Positions 1 to 9,519 of a stretch of DNA of 64,000 nt are shown here, in pieces; positions within the stretch are counted from its first letter, which is position 1, and every line of letters starts with the position of its first letter. The notes beneath the pieces were generated by a model. The model was given only the letters and a program-made list of their open reading frames with translations. It was not told the origin of the DNA and ran no database searches. The stretch lies in contig JABAKD010000005.1 in assembly GCA_012845835.1 (NCBI GenBank), forward strand, positions 8,762,323-8,826,322, in the 5' to 3' direction. The DNA is from Undaria pinnatifida (Eukaryota; Sar; Phaeophyceae; Laminariales; Alariaceae). The translations under genes were made by a program, and so were the position numbers.

Positions 1-154
1 TGTTATCTTATATGTTACTCTTAATACAGCATTCGAGTATGAAAGTCGGCTACTCCCCCCCAAAAAATATATAGATAATAACAATGATAAAAACTCTGTG
101 GGACACCAAATTGATACGCTGTCACTCTAACATTTTATAATATATATATATATA

Positions 155-290
155 TATATTCAGGACGTCAGGTGTGAGTTCGACGGATTTCGGGTCAATA
201 CTCATATTTTGAAGCTGTTTGCTGGTACTTATACTATACTATGTGTGTAATTTTTTTAATGGAAGGGGTCCTATTCTTTTATAAACAAAT
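155..290 (+). repeat. Dispersed MITE-like repeat, family B, copy 1
   Basis: The block runs from GACGTCAGGTGTGAGTTCGAC through a TCAATACTCAT core to AAGCTG and then GGGGTCCTATT. It closely matches 39600-39725 over about 115 bp. Shorter relatives of the same core lie at 55735, 56480, 63450, 29660, 27630, 25160, 23140 and 9360. No coding potential is visible. A short non-autonomous element is the simplest reading; ends and target-site duplications were not resolved. Confidence 0.6.
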
Positions 291-416
291 GTTTTTCCAC
301 GACAAAGATTGGTGTTAGTATTTCTACTTTAGGTGGGGAATTTTGAAGTAATCTAACATATCCATTTTATATTTATTTATGTAGTTTCCACTATATTGCT
401 CTACCATATGTAATGT

Positions 417-1641
417 TCTTCCATTTCGTCATTTTTTTTTTTCGTTATTCAGTTGTTTCTTCGTTCGTTTTCTACTATCTCCTTCAAATTCGGTCCGTTC
501 GAACTCTTTTTTCATCTTCTGCACATTTTTTTTCCACATTTTTTCGCTTTTTTATTTTATCTTCACAAATTTTTTTTTTGGGAGTTCGGCTTGCAACTTT
601 GCTTTTTTGGGAGTTGAAGTTGCATTTAAAAGACATTCATGCGAGCTTTTTTGTAATGCGCCCAAGGGCACACAACACAACGCAACAGGAGAAAGCTGAA
701 GCTCTGAGCCAGTTATGACGTCTATCTACCGCACTTCACCATCAAAATGCTCGAAGTCGGTGGGTGCAGGGTCGGGTGGAACAGGTAGCGGTGGTGGAGG
801 AGGGGGAGGAGGGGCGGGTGCGTGGACGTTGATCGGCGAGGAACAAAACGGAAATCCCAACTGGGTGTGCCCAGGCATAGATCTTGCGGGGGGCGTATTC
901 TAGCCAACACCCGCAAGGGTTCTACCTTGCAATACGGTATCTGAGATACTCGCCGCGCGGATAACCCCGACACCTGTCAAACGTTCTTCAACTTAAACTG
1001 CAAGCACATCGGTATCCCCCTCGCGCCACTCGCACACACGAGGGTTCTCCCCCGAGCCCCAGTGCTTGCGGTTTAAGTTGAAGAACGTTTGACAGGTGTC
1101 GGGGTTATCCGCGCGGCGACTATCGCAGATACCGTTTTGCGAGGTAGAACCCAAGGCACCCTTGCGGGTCTTGGCTAGAATATGACCCCCGCAAGATCTA
1201 TGCCTTGGGCACACCCGGTTGGGATTTCCGTTATGTTCCTCGCCGATCAATGTCCACGCGCCCGTCCCTCCTCCCCCTCCTCCACCACCGCTACCTGTTC
1301 CACCCTACCCTGCACCCACCGACTTCGAGCGTTTTGATTGTGAAGTGCGGTAGATAGACGTCATAACTGGCTCGGAGCTTCAGCTTTCTCCTGTTGCGTT
1401 GTGTTGTGTGCCCTTGGGTGCATTACAAAAAAGCTCGCATGGATGTCTTTCAAATGCAACTTCAACTCCCAAGAACAAATTTTGGAAAAAAAAAAGGAAA
1501 AAAAGGATAAAAAGGTTGAAAAAAAATGTTCAGAAAATGAAAAACGAGTTTGAACGAATCGAATTTAAAGGAGATAGTAGAAAATGAACGAAGAAACAAC
1601 TGAAGAACGAAAAAAAAGAGAAGAGATTGACGAAATGGAAG
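417..1641. repeat. Giant foldback (inverted repeat), arms about 590 bp
   Basis: The left arm (417-1007) is the reverse complement of the right arm (1062-1641), with a 54-bp spacer. Easily seen anchors are GACGTCTATCTACCGC at 718 against GCGGTAGATAGACGTC at 1350, and AACTTAAACTGCAAGCAC at 990 against GTGCTTGCGGTTTAAG at 1062. Arms differ by scattered substitutions and small gaps, so the structure is old or diverging. It could be a Foldback-type transposon or a palindromic duplication. The open frames in it are by-products of the arms and I do not treat them as genes. Confidence 0.85.
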
Positions 1642-1774
1642 AACAAATAAAGTGTGGAAGAAAGCAAAGAAAAGCTGAAATGGTCCCGCAAGTAATCGAC
1701 GGAGGCGGTGTCGAAGTGGGACCCCCGGAAATGCGAGGGAGGTGCCAACCGAGCCCGCTCAGAAAAAAGATCAA
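1584..1774 (+). other. Exon-like cassette 'VPQVxxGGGVEVG', copy 1
   Basis: An open frame from 1584 ends in a peptide with VPQVIDGGGVEVG and PEMRG followed by RKKIK, directly before a good donor (GTAAGTAAG at 1777). The same peptide occurs on the minus strand at 1811-2023 and on the plus strand at 3335-3600. The N-terminal part (Glu/Lys-rich) is derived from the foldback arm. No known family is recognised. Conservation of the frame and of a donor in three copies suggests descent from a real exon; whether it is still expressed is unknown. Confidence 0.35.
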
Positions 1775-1920
1775 AGTAAGTAAGTCTATGTACCTGGTAG
1801 ACGTACTTTTTTAGATCTTTTTTCTGAAAGTGCCCGGTTGGTGTATCCCTGGCATCTCCGGGGATCCCACTTCCACACCGCCTCCGTGCATTACTTGCGG
1901 AACGGTCCAGCTTTTCTTTG
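1665..1920. repeat. Second foldback, arms about 108 bp
   Basis: 1665-1773 is the imperfect reverse complement of 1814-1920; both contain GGAGGCGGTGT and CCGCAAGTAAT or their complements. The spacer is about 40 bp. The arms are two head-to-head copies of the exon-like cassette, so the palindrome is an inverted duplication of coding-like sequence, not a random hairpin. Confidence 0.8.
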
Positions 1921-2023
1921 ATTTATTTCTTGCTCCGCCTTTACTATTTTTGTTTCTGCTTGTTTTGTCAGGTGTTTCTTGACTCTCAGCTGCTTTCTGC
2001 AAATTTGGTTTTTCTGCCAACAC
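1811..2023 (-). other. Exon-like cassette 'VPQVxxGGGVEVG', copy 2
   Basis: The minus-strand frame carries MLAEKPNLQKAAESQE, then KKSWTVPQVMHGGGVEVG and PEMPG, and ends in FRKKI. It is the longer homologue of the plus-strand copy at 3335-3600, which has the same WQKNQ/AEKPN-like start and KKSWTVPQVMHGGG core. A truncated further copy of the nucleotide sequence lies at 2105-2160. Function unknown. Confidence 0.35.
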
Positions 2024-2209
2024 GATTTTAACATTTTCGCGATCAGTTCTTCCTTTTTGTTTAGTACCGGTAAGTTGAACTTCTTACCATTTGCCGCTAA
2101 TTTGCCGCCTGTGCATTACTTGCGGAACGGTCCAGCTTTAGCTTTTCTTTGATTTCCACTATTTGTTTGGTACTTGCACGAAGTTTCATCAGCTGAGATC
2201 TCGCCCAGC

Positions 2210-2395
2210 ACCCCACCGCAGCGCTATTGCTCAGCAGCGCAGCGCCGTGCAGTGCCGTGCCCTGCGATGCCCTGCCGTTGCCCTGCAGCCCAGCTCAGTA
2301 GCGCACCGCAGCGATAGCTCAGCAGAGTGCAGCGCCGTGCGCTTTGCCGTGCTTTGCTGTGCTTTGCCACGCTGCGTGCTTTGCTGTACTTTTAC
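2210..2395. repeat. Degenerate GCAGCGCCGTGC / TGCTTTGC simple repeat
   Basis: A run of short, imperfect units (GCAGCGCCGTGC, TGCCCTGC, GCTTTGCTGT) with a relative at 2545-2620. The apparent long frames across it are compositional. Confidence 0.6.
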
Positions 2396-2772
2396 TAGTT
2401 CGTCCATACATGCCACTAACATTCGAAGTATCTTACCACGTACCGGTACTATCAATACTACATCCACCAGGTTTGTTTGTACATACTACGTTGTTGGATC
2501 ATTAACAATGCACCCCCAGCTCAGGCCAGCCGGCTATATATGGCTCAGCAGCGCAGCGCAGTGCGGTGCCGTGCCTTGCCCTTCGTTTTGCGGTGCTGTG
2601 TCGTGCGGCGCTGTGCATTCTTTTTGAACATAGAGCAGTAGTAGTACCAGGTATGATACAGGTACCAGGATTATGTACGCGTTGTGTGCTCGTTTTCTTC
2701 AGTTGATTGTCCTCTCTCGGTCCCCATGTTCCCCCCCCCCACCCGCAAATGGCACACGCACTGCCGTCTAGA

Positions 2773-3335
2773 ACGTGGCATCAACAAGCACACAGCACAG
2801 CGCAGGGCAATTAGCTCTGCACAAGCACCTCTTGGCATTATTATAAATACGCTATTCGCACCAAATAATCACGGGCCTCGTCTTCCTGCCCCCTTTACAT
2901 ATGTTTCAGTTGCATTCTTCCGTGCTCGAGCGTAGCAGGCGGCGTCAGCCGCCCGCGGAGCGGAGTCCTGTGCTTTCTTTAGAACCACACAGAGTACCAC
3001 CAGGTATCAGGCGAAGTACCAGGTACCAGGTACCGGTAGTACATGCATGTACTCGTCTTTTTGCTTTCGTCGTTGATTTTTTTCTACATCTCGGTTCTCT
3101 TCGCAATTTTTTCTTCGCACACTCACCCGTACTACTGCCGATCAGAGCGTGACATCGCCAACATACCGCACAGCACAGACAGGGCAATCAGCTCCGCACA
3201 AGTAGCTCTTGGCATTATCAAATCGCTAGTTGCACTATATCACGGGCCTCTTCTTTCTGCCCCCTTCGCATTTAGTTGAAATCTTCCTTGCGCGAGCGTA
3301 GCGGGCGGCGTCAGCCGCCCGCGGAGCGGAGCCCT
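2773..3335 (+). repeat. Direct duplication of about 190 bp, each copy ending in a GC-rich hairpin
   Basis: 2773-2970 and 3148-3335 align along their length (GGGCAATTAGCTC / GGGCAATCAGCTC, CACGGGCCTC, CTGCCCCC). Each ends with a GGCGGCGTCAGCCGCC palindrome followed by GCGGAGCGGAG. About 180 bp of unrelated DNA separates them. A similar palindrome plus GCGGAGCCCTTGTA occurs at 20350-20392, suggesting an element family with a terminal hairpin. Confidence 0.65.
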
Positions 3336-3600
3336 TGTACTACTTCACAAAAAGGAAGAAAGAATCGCGAAAAAGTTCAAAGTCGTGTTGGCAGAAAAAC
3401 CAAATTTGCCGGAAGCAGCTGAAAAGTCAAGAAACAACGGGCAAAATGAGTAGAAACATAAATAATAAGGCGCAACACCAAATCAAAAAGAAAAGCTGGA
3501 CCGTTCCGCAAGTAATGCACGGAGGCGGTATCGAAGTGGGACGCCCGGAAATGCCAGGGGTGCTCCAATCGAGGACTTTCAGCAGAAACATATCTGTAAG
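3335..3600 (+). other. Exon-like cassette 'VPQVxxGGGVEVG', copy 3
   Basis: The open frame from 3335 contains CWQKNQICRKQLKSQE, then KKSWTVPQVMHGGGIEVG and PEMPG, and stays open to a consensus donor (GTAAGTATG at 3595). The same architecture is seen in the minus-strand copy at 1811-2023. This is the least rearranged copy. Lys/Ser-rich, no recognised domain. It could be an exon of an unidentified gene or coding debris of a transposon. Confidence 0.35.
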
Positions 3601-3759
3601 TATGTTCATACTTCCTAGACCTTGTTTTACTTCTGCTTGTATGTACCAGGCATCATACGCCAAGAATGTACAGCAGTGTAAGAATTGGAGGGTGGGTAAA
3701 TTTGTTGAGGTCGTGTTGGATATGACACGGACAACATGGCTGGCGTCCTCGGTGCTTCA

Positions 3760-4100
3760 ATAGTAGGCCGCGTATCGACTGCGTACTGCTGTAGTATTGA
3801 GGTCGATGTCGTATCAAAGGTTCGAGCCCCGCAAGGGACTCTTTATTATACAAATTGACAGGCCGAAAGCATGAGAGTGCGGGTTGGCAAATATCGATGC
3901 AAGTCGACAAGCATAAAATCCTAAAAGGCGGGAATGCTTGAGAACCATAACTATGCGCGAATAAAAGAAGGCAAGCATATATAGCTGTAGCTGGACAGCA
4001 CCAACGTAAACTTCGCTTCAGTTAAAATAACAGGGTAGTACCGGGGGGGAGAAGGGAAGGCACCAGCGGCCATGGCTTGTCCAGAACGTGGCTGACGGTA
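3760..4100 (+). repeat. tRNA-derived SINE-like element, copy S1
   Basis: The head has a B-box-like GGTTCGAGCCC at 3818-3828 inside a tRNA-sized segment. The body (GACAGGCCGAAAGC, then GTCGACAAGCAT, GAAGGGAAGGCACC and GGCTTGTCCAGAA) is shared with elements at 51430, 32760(-), 7505(-), 52735(-) and fragments at 24945(-) and 28265. The layout of a tRNA-like head plus conserved body is that of a SINE. A functional tRNA is unlikely because the cloverleaf stems do not close. Confidence 0.6.
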
Positions 4101-4338
4101 AAACCTCTTACGAGTTGAGCTGGTTAACAAAGTGTGGGACGGTGTTCCCTTCGCAGGTTTCTCTCTCAGATGGAGGTGTGGGGGCACATCGAGTTGGGTT
4201 ATGTGCGCAACCGCACTCTCGAGGGTCAACGATGAGGGAACACCTCACAGTCTGTCTCGAGGGGCCAGGATGATCTGGAAGGATTATAGTGATAGAGAGG
4301 CGGTACAATCTAGGGAATAGGGCCTGGTATCCACCCCC
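4100..4338 (-). mobile_element. LTR fragment of the gypsy element
   Basis: The block starts, on the minus strand, near 4338 with TGGATACCAGGCCCTATTCC. It matches 6945-7186 along its length (GTGCGCAACCGCACTCTCGAG in both, apart from the limit of similarity at the ends). A diverged copy lies at 17640-17885. The TG...start and the repeated position around reverse transcriptase and integrase remnants identify it as a long terminal repeat. Confidence 0.65.
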
Positions 4339-4605
4339 CCCCCCCCCCTTTTTCAGACGTGCAAACGTGCGCGTCTTATAAGAGGTGTCGACTTGGGATG
4401 ACAGGACCCTAGGAATTACTCGTACCCCGCTGCAATGTTATCGGCGTGTTCCAGGGAATTTCTAGGGTCCTGTCATCCCAAGTCGACACCTCTTATAAGA
4501 TGCGCACGTTTGCACGTCTGAAAAAGGGGGGGGTGATGTGGATACCAGTCCCTATTCCCTAGATTGTACCGCCTCATCACTATAATCCTTCGAGATCATG
4601 CTGAC
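4268..4605. repeat. Palindrome joining two LTR ends head to head
   Basis: 4268-4416 is the near-perfect reverse complement of 4456-4600; the central 39 bp is unpaired. Anchors are AGGTGTCGACTTGGGATGAC at 4384 and its complement at 4463. The outer part of each arm is the LTR terminus (GGATACCAG...CCCTATTCCCTAG), so the palindrome marks an inversion or inverted nested insertion of two element copies. Confidence 0.8.
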
Positions 4606-4737
4606 TCCTAATGACTATTATTGCAGCGGAGTCCGAAAAACATGGCCCATGCCCAGCATCGAAACTCATATCGACACTGTGGGTGGAGCCAAGTTCACAG
4701 TCGCCGACGTCCAGAGTGCTTTTTATTGCTTTTTATT
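4600..4737 (+). pseudogene. Gypsy reverse transcriptase fragment, plus strand
   Basis: The frame reads VRKTWPMPSIETHIDTVGG then AKF and TVADVQSAF, matching the minus-strand reverse transcriptase at 5785-6213 (RKTWRMPNIETH, FITVADFQSAF). Only the start of the palm domain is present, one codon is missing between F and TVAD relative to the other copy, and the frame is lost after 4737. A dead fragment in opposite orientation to the main remnant. Confidence 0.75.
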
Positions 4738-4895
4738 AAGCTCGACCAGAGATGCTGTAACTTCAGCATATTCTGGTACAAACCGGCGTACGAAATTGAG
4801 TGTGCCCAATAAAGAACGTAATTCCTTGATATTCTTCGGGTCTGGCAACTCATTAATGGCTCTGATACGGTCATCACCAATAGTGATCCATGTTC
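4723..4895 (-). pseudogene. Gypsy reverse transcriptase thumb / RNase H junction fragment
   Basis: The minus-strand frame contains RIRAINELPDPKNIKELRS, LLGTLNFVRRFVPEYAEV and LVELNKK. This is the conserved segment after the polymerase palm in Ty3/gypsy elements (family pattern LPxPxNxKELRSFLGLxNYYRRF). It overlaps the end of the plus-strand fragment at 4600-4737, so pieces are scrambled. No catalytic residues are in this piece. Confidence 0.75.
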
Positions 4896-5059
4896 CGATG
4901 TGACATCCGCGTACTGCTCGCACCTGAGCTCTAGAACGACCATGCGCAACAGTCGACCACGACATGGCACTGACTGTGCCATCGACTACCGCTAGGGATA
5001 CCGCACTACGCTGGGCTCTATCAACCGCCTGCTGCATTGATTTGCAGTATTGGCCAATA

Positions 5060-5375
5060 CGTTGCAGTTCAATAATCTCTGAGCATAAACCACGCTCAAA
5101 AATACCGATCTAAAGTTCAGAAACAAATGTGCAGCCTTTAGCGGCCTTGCAGATCGGTATTTTTGAGCGTGGTTTAGTTCAGAAACAAATGCACGGCCTT
5201 TAGAGGACTTGCAGATCGGTATTTTTGAGGGTGGTTTACGCCTCAAGTTCCGAAACAAATGTACAGCCTTTAGAGGCCTTGCAGATCGGTATTTTTGAGC
5301 GTGGTTTATGCTCAGAGATTCAGTTCAGAAACAAATGTACAGCCTTAAGAGGCCTTGCAGAATTGGCCAATACTG
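5060..5375. repeat. Minisatellite, unit about 60-75 bp, four copies
   Basis: The unit GCAGATCGGTATTTTTGAGC, then GTGGTTTA, a short variable stretch, and TTCAGAAACAAATG followed by CAGCCTTTAGAGG repeats four times, with a partial inverted unit at 5087-5110. The array sits at the centre of a larger inverted arrangement: 4993-5055 is the reverse complement of 5368-5430. Confidence 0.75.
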
Positions 5376-5429
5376 CCAATCAATGAGGCAGGCAGTTGAT
5401 AGGGCCCAGCGTGGTGCTGCGTCCCTAGC

Positions 5430-5810
5430 AGACGGGACAGACCCCCCTGATCCCGGGGGAGGTCGCAGGGACCCCGACAGTCCTCTTCCACGTCAGGAGG
5501 AAGGTCGCCTCCCCTCATGTCCTAAGGAAGGCAGTCGTAACCCATCTGCGTCGAGTGGGCCTAACGACAAACAGGTGGAGCTACAAGAGAAGGAAGAAGT
5601 GGAAGAAGATACTTACTTCAGCCCCCGTAAGCCATCACCTGATCAAGACTCGTCTGAAGAAGAGTTGAGGCGACACCGCTATGGTCGCCACCGTAGTCGT
5701 CGTGGGCGTCACCGCCGCCGGTCGTTCTCCCCCGTAGGGAAAGGAGCAGCTGGTGAAGTTTCGTTTCCACTGGCTGAACCAGTATCACCCAAGAGCCAGC
5801 GACATCATAT
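5430..5810 (+). pseudogene. Gypsy gag-like fragment, plus-strand copy
   Basis: The frame encodes a charged, low-complexity peptide: DSPLPRQEEGRLPSC, KQVELQEKEEVEEDTYFS, DQDSSEEELRRHR and an Arg/His-rich RHRSRRGRHRRRSFSP. The same peptide is encoded in opposite orientation at 6535-6890. Position next to reverse transcriptase and integrase suggests a gag or linker segment. That functional label is inference; only the duplication is seen directly. Confidence 0.5.
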
Positions 5811-6213
5811 GTTGATACAACAAGGGTGCGTTACAAACTCCGAACGGCATGCGTTCAAAGCAGTACTTGCCTTTAGCTGTAACAAAAGCAGTTGGTTCGA
5901 AATCCGAGTCAGCGACAGGAAGCTGATGAAAAGCGCTCTGGAAGTCGGCGACTGTGATGAACTTGGCTCCACCCACAGAGTCGAGATGGGTTTCGATGTT
6001 GGGCATGCGCCATGTTTTTCGGACGAGATGACGATTAAGAGTGTTACGGTAGTCAACACATAACCGTGGTGACCCATTAGCTTTGCTGACGATAATAACA
6101 GGACTACCCCAAGCACTTGTGCCCTCCTCAATTATTCCCTGCTTCAGTAACTTGTCGACTTGATCATCGATTTTGAAGCTGTTGCACGAATGGCAAGAGT
6201 TGGGCCCAATCAT
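5785..6213 (-). pseudogene. Ty3/gypsy reverse transcriptase (palm), partial
   Basis: The 142-codon frame has DDQVDKLLKQGIIEEGTS, WGSPVIIVSKANGSPRLCVD, YRNTLN, FITVADFQSAFHQL, and TAFVTAKGKYCFERMPFG then VCNAP. These are the fingers and first palm motifs of Ty3/gypsy polymerases; the first catalytic Asp is in VADFQSAF. The frame stops before the YxDD catalytic loop, so the enzyme is truncated. Upstream on the same strand lies the integrase piece, the reverse of the normal RT-then-integrase order, showing rearrangement. Confidence 0.88.
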
Positions 6214-6560
6214 CGTGAGCTACGTCACAGTACATTGCTAACATGTTATGCATGGTACTGTGCACTCTCTCTAAAACTGAGTTACTTTGTGGCCTATATG
6301 GTGTACGAGTTTTCTTATAACCGAAAACGGTTTGCAGCTCTTTAACAAGCTGATTTTCAAATTCCTTTCCCATATCGGAATGTAGTAACTCTGGTATACC
6401 GAATACAGAAAGCACTCGGTCCATAAAGGTACGTGCTATGGTAGTCGCTTCTTTGTTCGAAACTGCTGCGAGACTAATAAAACGCGTCAGATGGTCGATT
6501 ACTGACAAGACATATTTGCAACATTGTGAAACTGTTTTAATGCTGTTGGGGGGAACTAAC
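6164..6560 (-). pseudogene. Retroviral-type integrase core, partial
   Basis: The frame reads VLSVIDHLTRFISLAAV, ATTIARTFMDRVLSVFGIPE, LLHSDMGKEFENQLVKELQ and TPYRPQSNSVLERVHSTM. This is the rve integrase core with the first two catalytic acids in ID(H) and SDMGKEF, and a Glu in the VLERVHSTM segment. The zinc-binding N-terminus is missing. The piece overlaps the start of the reverse transcriptase frame at 6164-6213 and lies upstream of it, so the element is a scrambled remnant. Confidence 0.85.
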
Positions 6561-6890
6561 AATAGTGTGGGGAAACGAAACTTCACCAGCTGCTCCTTTC
6601 CCTACGGGGGAGAACGACCGGCGGCGGTGTCGCCTCAACTCTTCTTCAGACGAGTCTTGATCAGGTAACGGCTTACGGGGGCTGAAGTAAGTATCTTCTT
6701 CCACTTCTTCCTCCTCTTGTAGCTCCACCTGTTTGTCGTTAGGCCCACTCGACGCAGATGGGTTACGACTGCCTTCCTTAGGACATGAGGGGAGGCGACC
6801 TTCCTCCTGACGTGGAAGAGGACTGTCGGGGTCCCTGCGACCTTTACCCGGGACCAGGGGGGTCTGTCCCGTCTGCCATACGGCAAGCGG
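6535..6890 (-). pseudogene. Gypsy gag-like fragment, minus-strand copy
   Basis: It encodes KQVELQ-like LQEEEEVEEDTYFSPRKP, DQDSSEEELRRHRRRSFSP and GKGAAGEVSFP, the inverted counterpart of 5430-5810. The Arg-rich stretch is shorter than in the plus-strand copy. It lies just inside the LTR at 6895-7186, where gag belongs. Confidence 0.5.
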
Positions 6891-6894
6891 GACA

Positions 6895-7186
6895 AACGTG
6901 CGGGTTTTAAAAAAATAAAACCTACCCGCTCTCTGCGGTTGGGTTGCTTAGCTCTTACCGAGCTTCGCTGCCGAAACGCCAATTGTGAGACGGTAGTCCC
7001 TTCGCAGGTTTCTCTTTCTCAGGTGGAGGTGTGGAGACACCGTGGTGCGTTATGTGCGCAACCGCACTCTCGAGGGTCAACGATGAGGGACCATCTCAGA
7101 GTCTGTCTCGAGGAGCCAAGATGATCTTGAAGGATTGTAGTGATAAGGAGGCATTACAATATAGGGAATAGGGACTGGTATCCACA
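6895..7186 (-). mobile_element. 5' LTR of the scrambled gypsy element (minus orientation)
   Basis: On the minus strand it starts TGTGGATACCAGTCCCTATT. The segment 6945-7186 repeats the block at 4100-4338 with scattered substitutions, and a diverged version is at 17640-17885. The inner boundary is approximate. No intact copy of the whole element is present in the window. Confidence 0.65.
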
Positions 7187-7504
7187 AAAGCGGGACAAAA
7201 TAAAGAAAGTGAAAACCGTTGATCTGGTCTAGCATGCTTGAAATGTTCGTTCGAAAACCAAGATACTCGCACGAGTAGCTGAATCCATGGGCTAAATTGT
7301 GAATCGGTGGTTGCCGCATCACGATTGGAAACAAAACAGCGCTGGCCGTCGCAGCACGGCACGCTGCTGCTGCCGCTGCTGTTGTTCCACACTGTCGCAG
7401 TGTCTGTCTGACCAAAGCTGCTTGGTACACAGGCAGAAACTGGTGCCAAAGTAGTATGGTATGTTCGTTTTTGATCAGCTGACTTTCAGACAACCCGTGG
7501 TTAT

Positions 7505-7745
7505 AGGCGTCTTCCCTTATCCCGCCCCCCCCGTACGTGCCTTCATGTTTGCCGCACAGAGGGTTCATGCAGCATTCCCACTTTTCAGCTTTTCATGCTC
7601 GTCGATTTTCGTCGGATTGTGCTAATTCACGCTCTCGCTCTTTCCGCTTACAGTCTTTTTTTTCGCAAGAAAAAGTGCCTGCAAGCGCGAGTATGCACTT
7701 GGGAGGATTTGAAACCCCATCGTTGACTTATTAATAGTAGGGATC
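7505..7745 (-). repeat. SINE-like element, copy S2 (minus)
   Basis: The body motifs appear inverted: GCTCGTCGATTTTCGTCGGA, then CTCACGCTCTCGCTCTTTCC-like sequence and a degenerate head near 7720 (GATTTGAAACCCC). They match S5 at 32760-33035 and, in the other orientation, S1 and S6. The tRNA-like head is more decayed than in S1. Confidence 0.5.
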
Positions 7746-9480
7746 GAGGGACGAGATTTGCCTACTCCATAGGGGACGCCTGCCTGCCCAGTACGAAACC
7801 GGAGATGTTATTATAATTAGATACATACCCTGTATATATTGTTGGAGTTTGTACTTATTATTTTCGTATTCGTTATTAAAGGGTGTGTTGCACACTTAAT
7901 CCAGTGTAACAGCTGTCTAGTTTGTTGTTTCCCAGTAACTGCTGTTTGGCTAAAGTTTGTTATGGGACGATTGGCCTTCGCTCTCGAAATAGAGACAACC
8001 CACGGCCAACCCTCTTCGTTCCGGACAAGGTCACGTGAGTGTAGGTGACACGGCGGAAGAGTTCATGTTGATCCATGCTCTAGCGCGAGAGTTTGCCCGT
8101 GTTCTCCTGTGACCTTCCGTCAAATCCCCTCATTTTTTTTTTTTTTCCGTTGGACTTCGATCGAGCGGTTTTGGCTCTGTTTTCCACACACCAGCCGCCA
8201 AAGGTCTTTTTAACAGAAGCCTGGTCGGCGCCCGCCACACATCACCGGCCGAAGTGTGAGCACTGTACACCAAGGGTGGGTCGGAGCCTCTAACGAGCTA
8301 GCTAAGCTCGCCACGGTTAGATTTCGCGATTCTGTCGTTGATTTCTTGGAACGAAGTGTGTGGAACGCACGAAATCACGCCGTTTCAGGTCCAAGATCTG
8401 GTTGAGAATTTTCTCAAGCAGATGTTGCCCAAGATGCCGTCAGAAATTATTTTTTGCCGGAAAATTGGAAACCCCCCAGAAGGGAAAAAAAATAAGCCCA
8501 TAGACAACCGTCCAGGCCACGTTTGGCTGGTATCTTCGGGAAATAATATTTTACTAAACATCGGCTTGCCATTAGCAACGTCTTAGCCGCGGTTTGTGGA
8601 AACCCCGCGGGCGTTTGCAATTACTCGGTTTTGAAAGTAAAAAACGGTTTTGTTTTGTGTGTTGAAATTACTTGGTTTTCAGAGTAAAAAAACGGTTTTG
8701 TTTTGTTTCGTCTTTTGTATAGAATAGGGCACCCATGTACATTATAACAAGCCTGCAGCAATGAACAATGTGAATGCAAACGTAAGTTATATTTTGGCTA
8801 TGAAGATAACGAACGCCCTTGAGAGTACACACATGGTTCAAATCGAGAAAAAATGGAACAATCGCCCGTGGTTTTCAATAATTTGGAGGCTCAAATACCT
8901 GCCAAACAAGAACCGGTTGAACCGGTTTTTCGTTGTTTAGAATAACCCCTCCTATCCTTTTTTTTTATTTGTTCAAAGATGCTATCCTGTGCCCATCTCT
9001 AGTCCCATCTCGTTCCCGCGGACTGCCGATCGCAGCCCTGAACGCCGGTCGCGAGGGCTGCTAGTTGGCTGGACTTGACGGGTACAGACGAACGGCAACT
9101 TTTCGTAGTCTTTTAGCACTGCAGTCCCGATGTGGCGAAAAAGCAGTTGGGATTAGATCATTTTAGGAGTTGGGAGTTGGAACATAGTTAACTCACCCTT
9201 CACTACAACGCGAGCCATAAACGTGCTAGTCAGATCCCGGCACGAAGACGCAGACCGCCGCCAATTACAGCACACCACTAACTCTGGTGCGTGCTACGGT
9301 GGACGTAGCAGATTTTTAGACCAAATGATTTCCGTATGATGGACTTCTCAACCGAATAACTACCAATCTCACAGCTGACGTGTTTAGAAGATTCTTCTGA
9401 AATACGTTTGGAACCCCGTTTGTGTTTCCTCATCTGTCATTTATCATTTTATTTATTGGTTATACACCTAGCCCGTGCTA
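7746..9480. other. Intergenic DNA without supported genes
   Basis: No exon with convincing protein content was found on either strand. The longest frame (8338-8586, 82 codons) has no recognised domain. A duplicated GGTTTTG..AAAACGGTTTTGTTTTGT phrase lies at 8620-8706. A family B core (CTCACAGCTGACGTGTTTAG) is at 9368-9388. Confidence 0.5.
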
Positions 9481-9519
9481 GCCCATGGGTTGCCCATCGA
9501 TATTATGTGAACAAGTTTT

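Noticed and set aside
3775-3845. Possible tRNA gene
   Set aside because: B-box-like sequence only; stems do not close and the flanks match the SINE family.
8338-8586. 82-codon frame with MPSEIIFCRKIG
   Set aside because: No family recognised, no exon signals, no conserved copy in the window.
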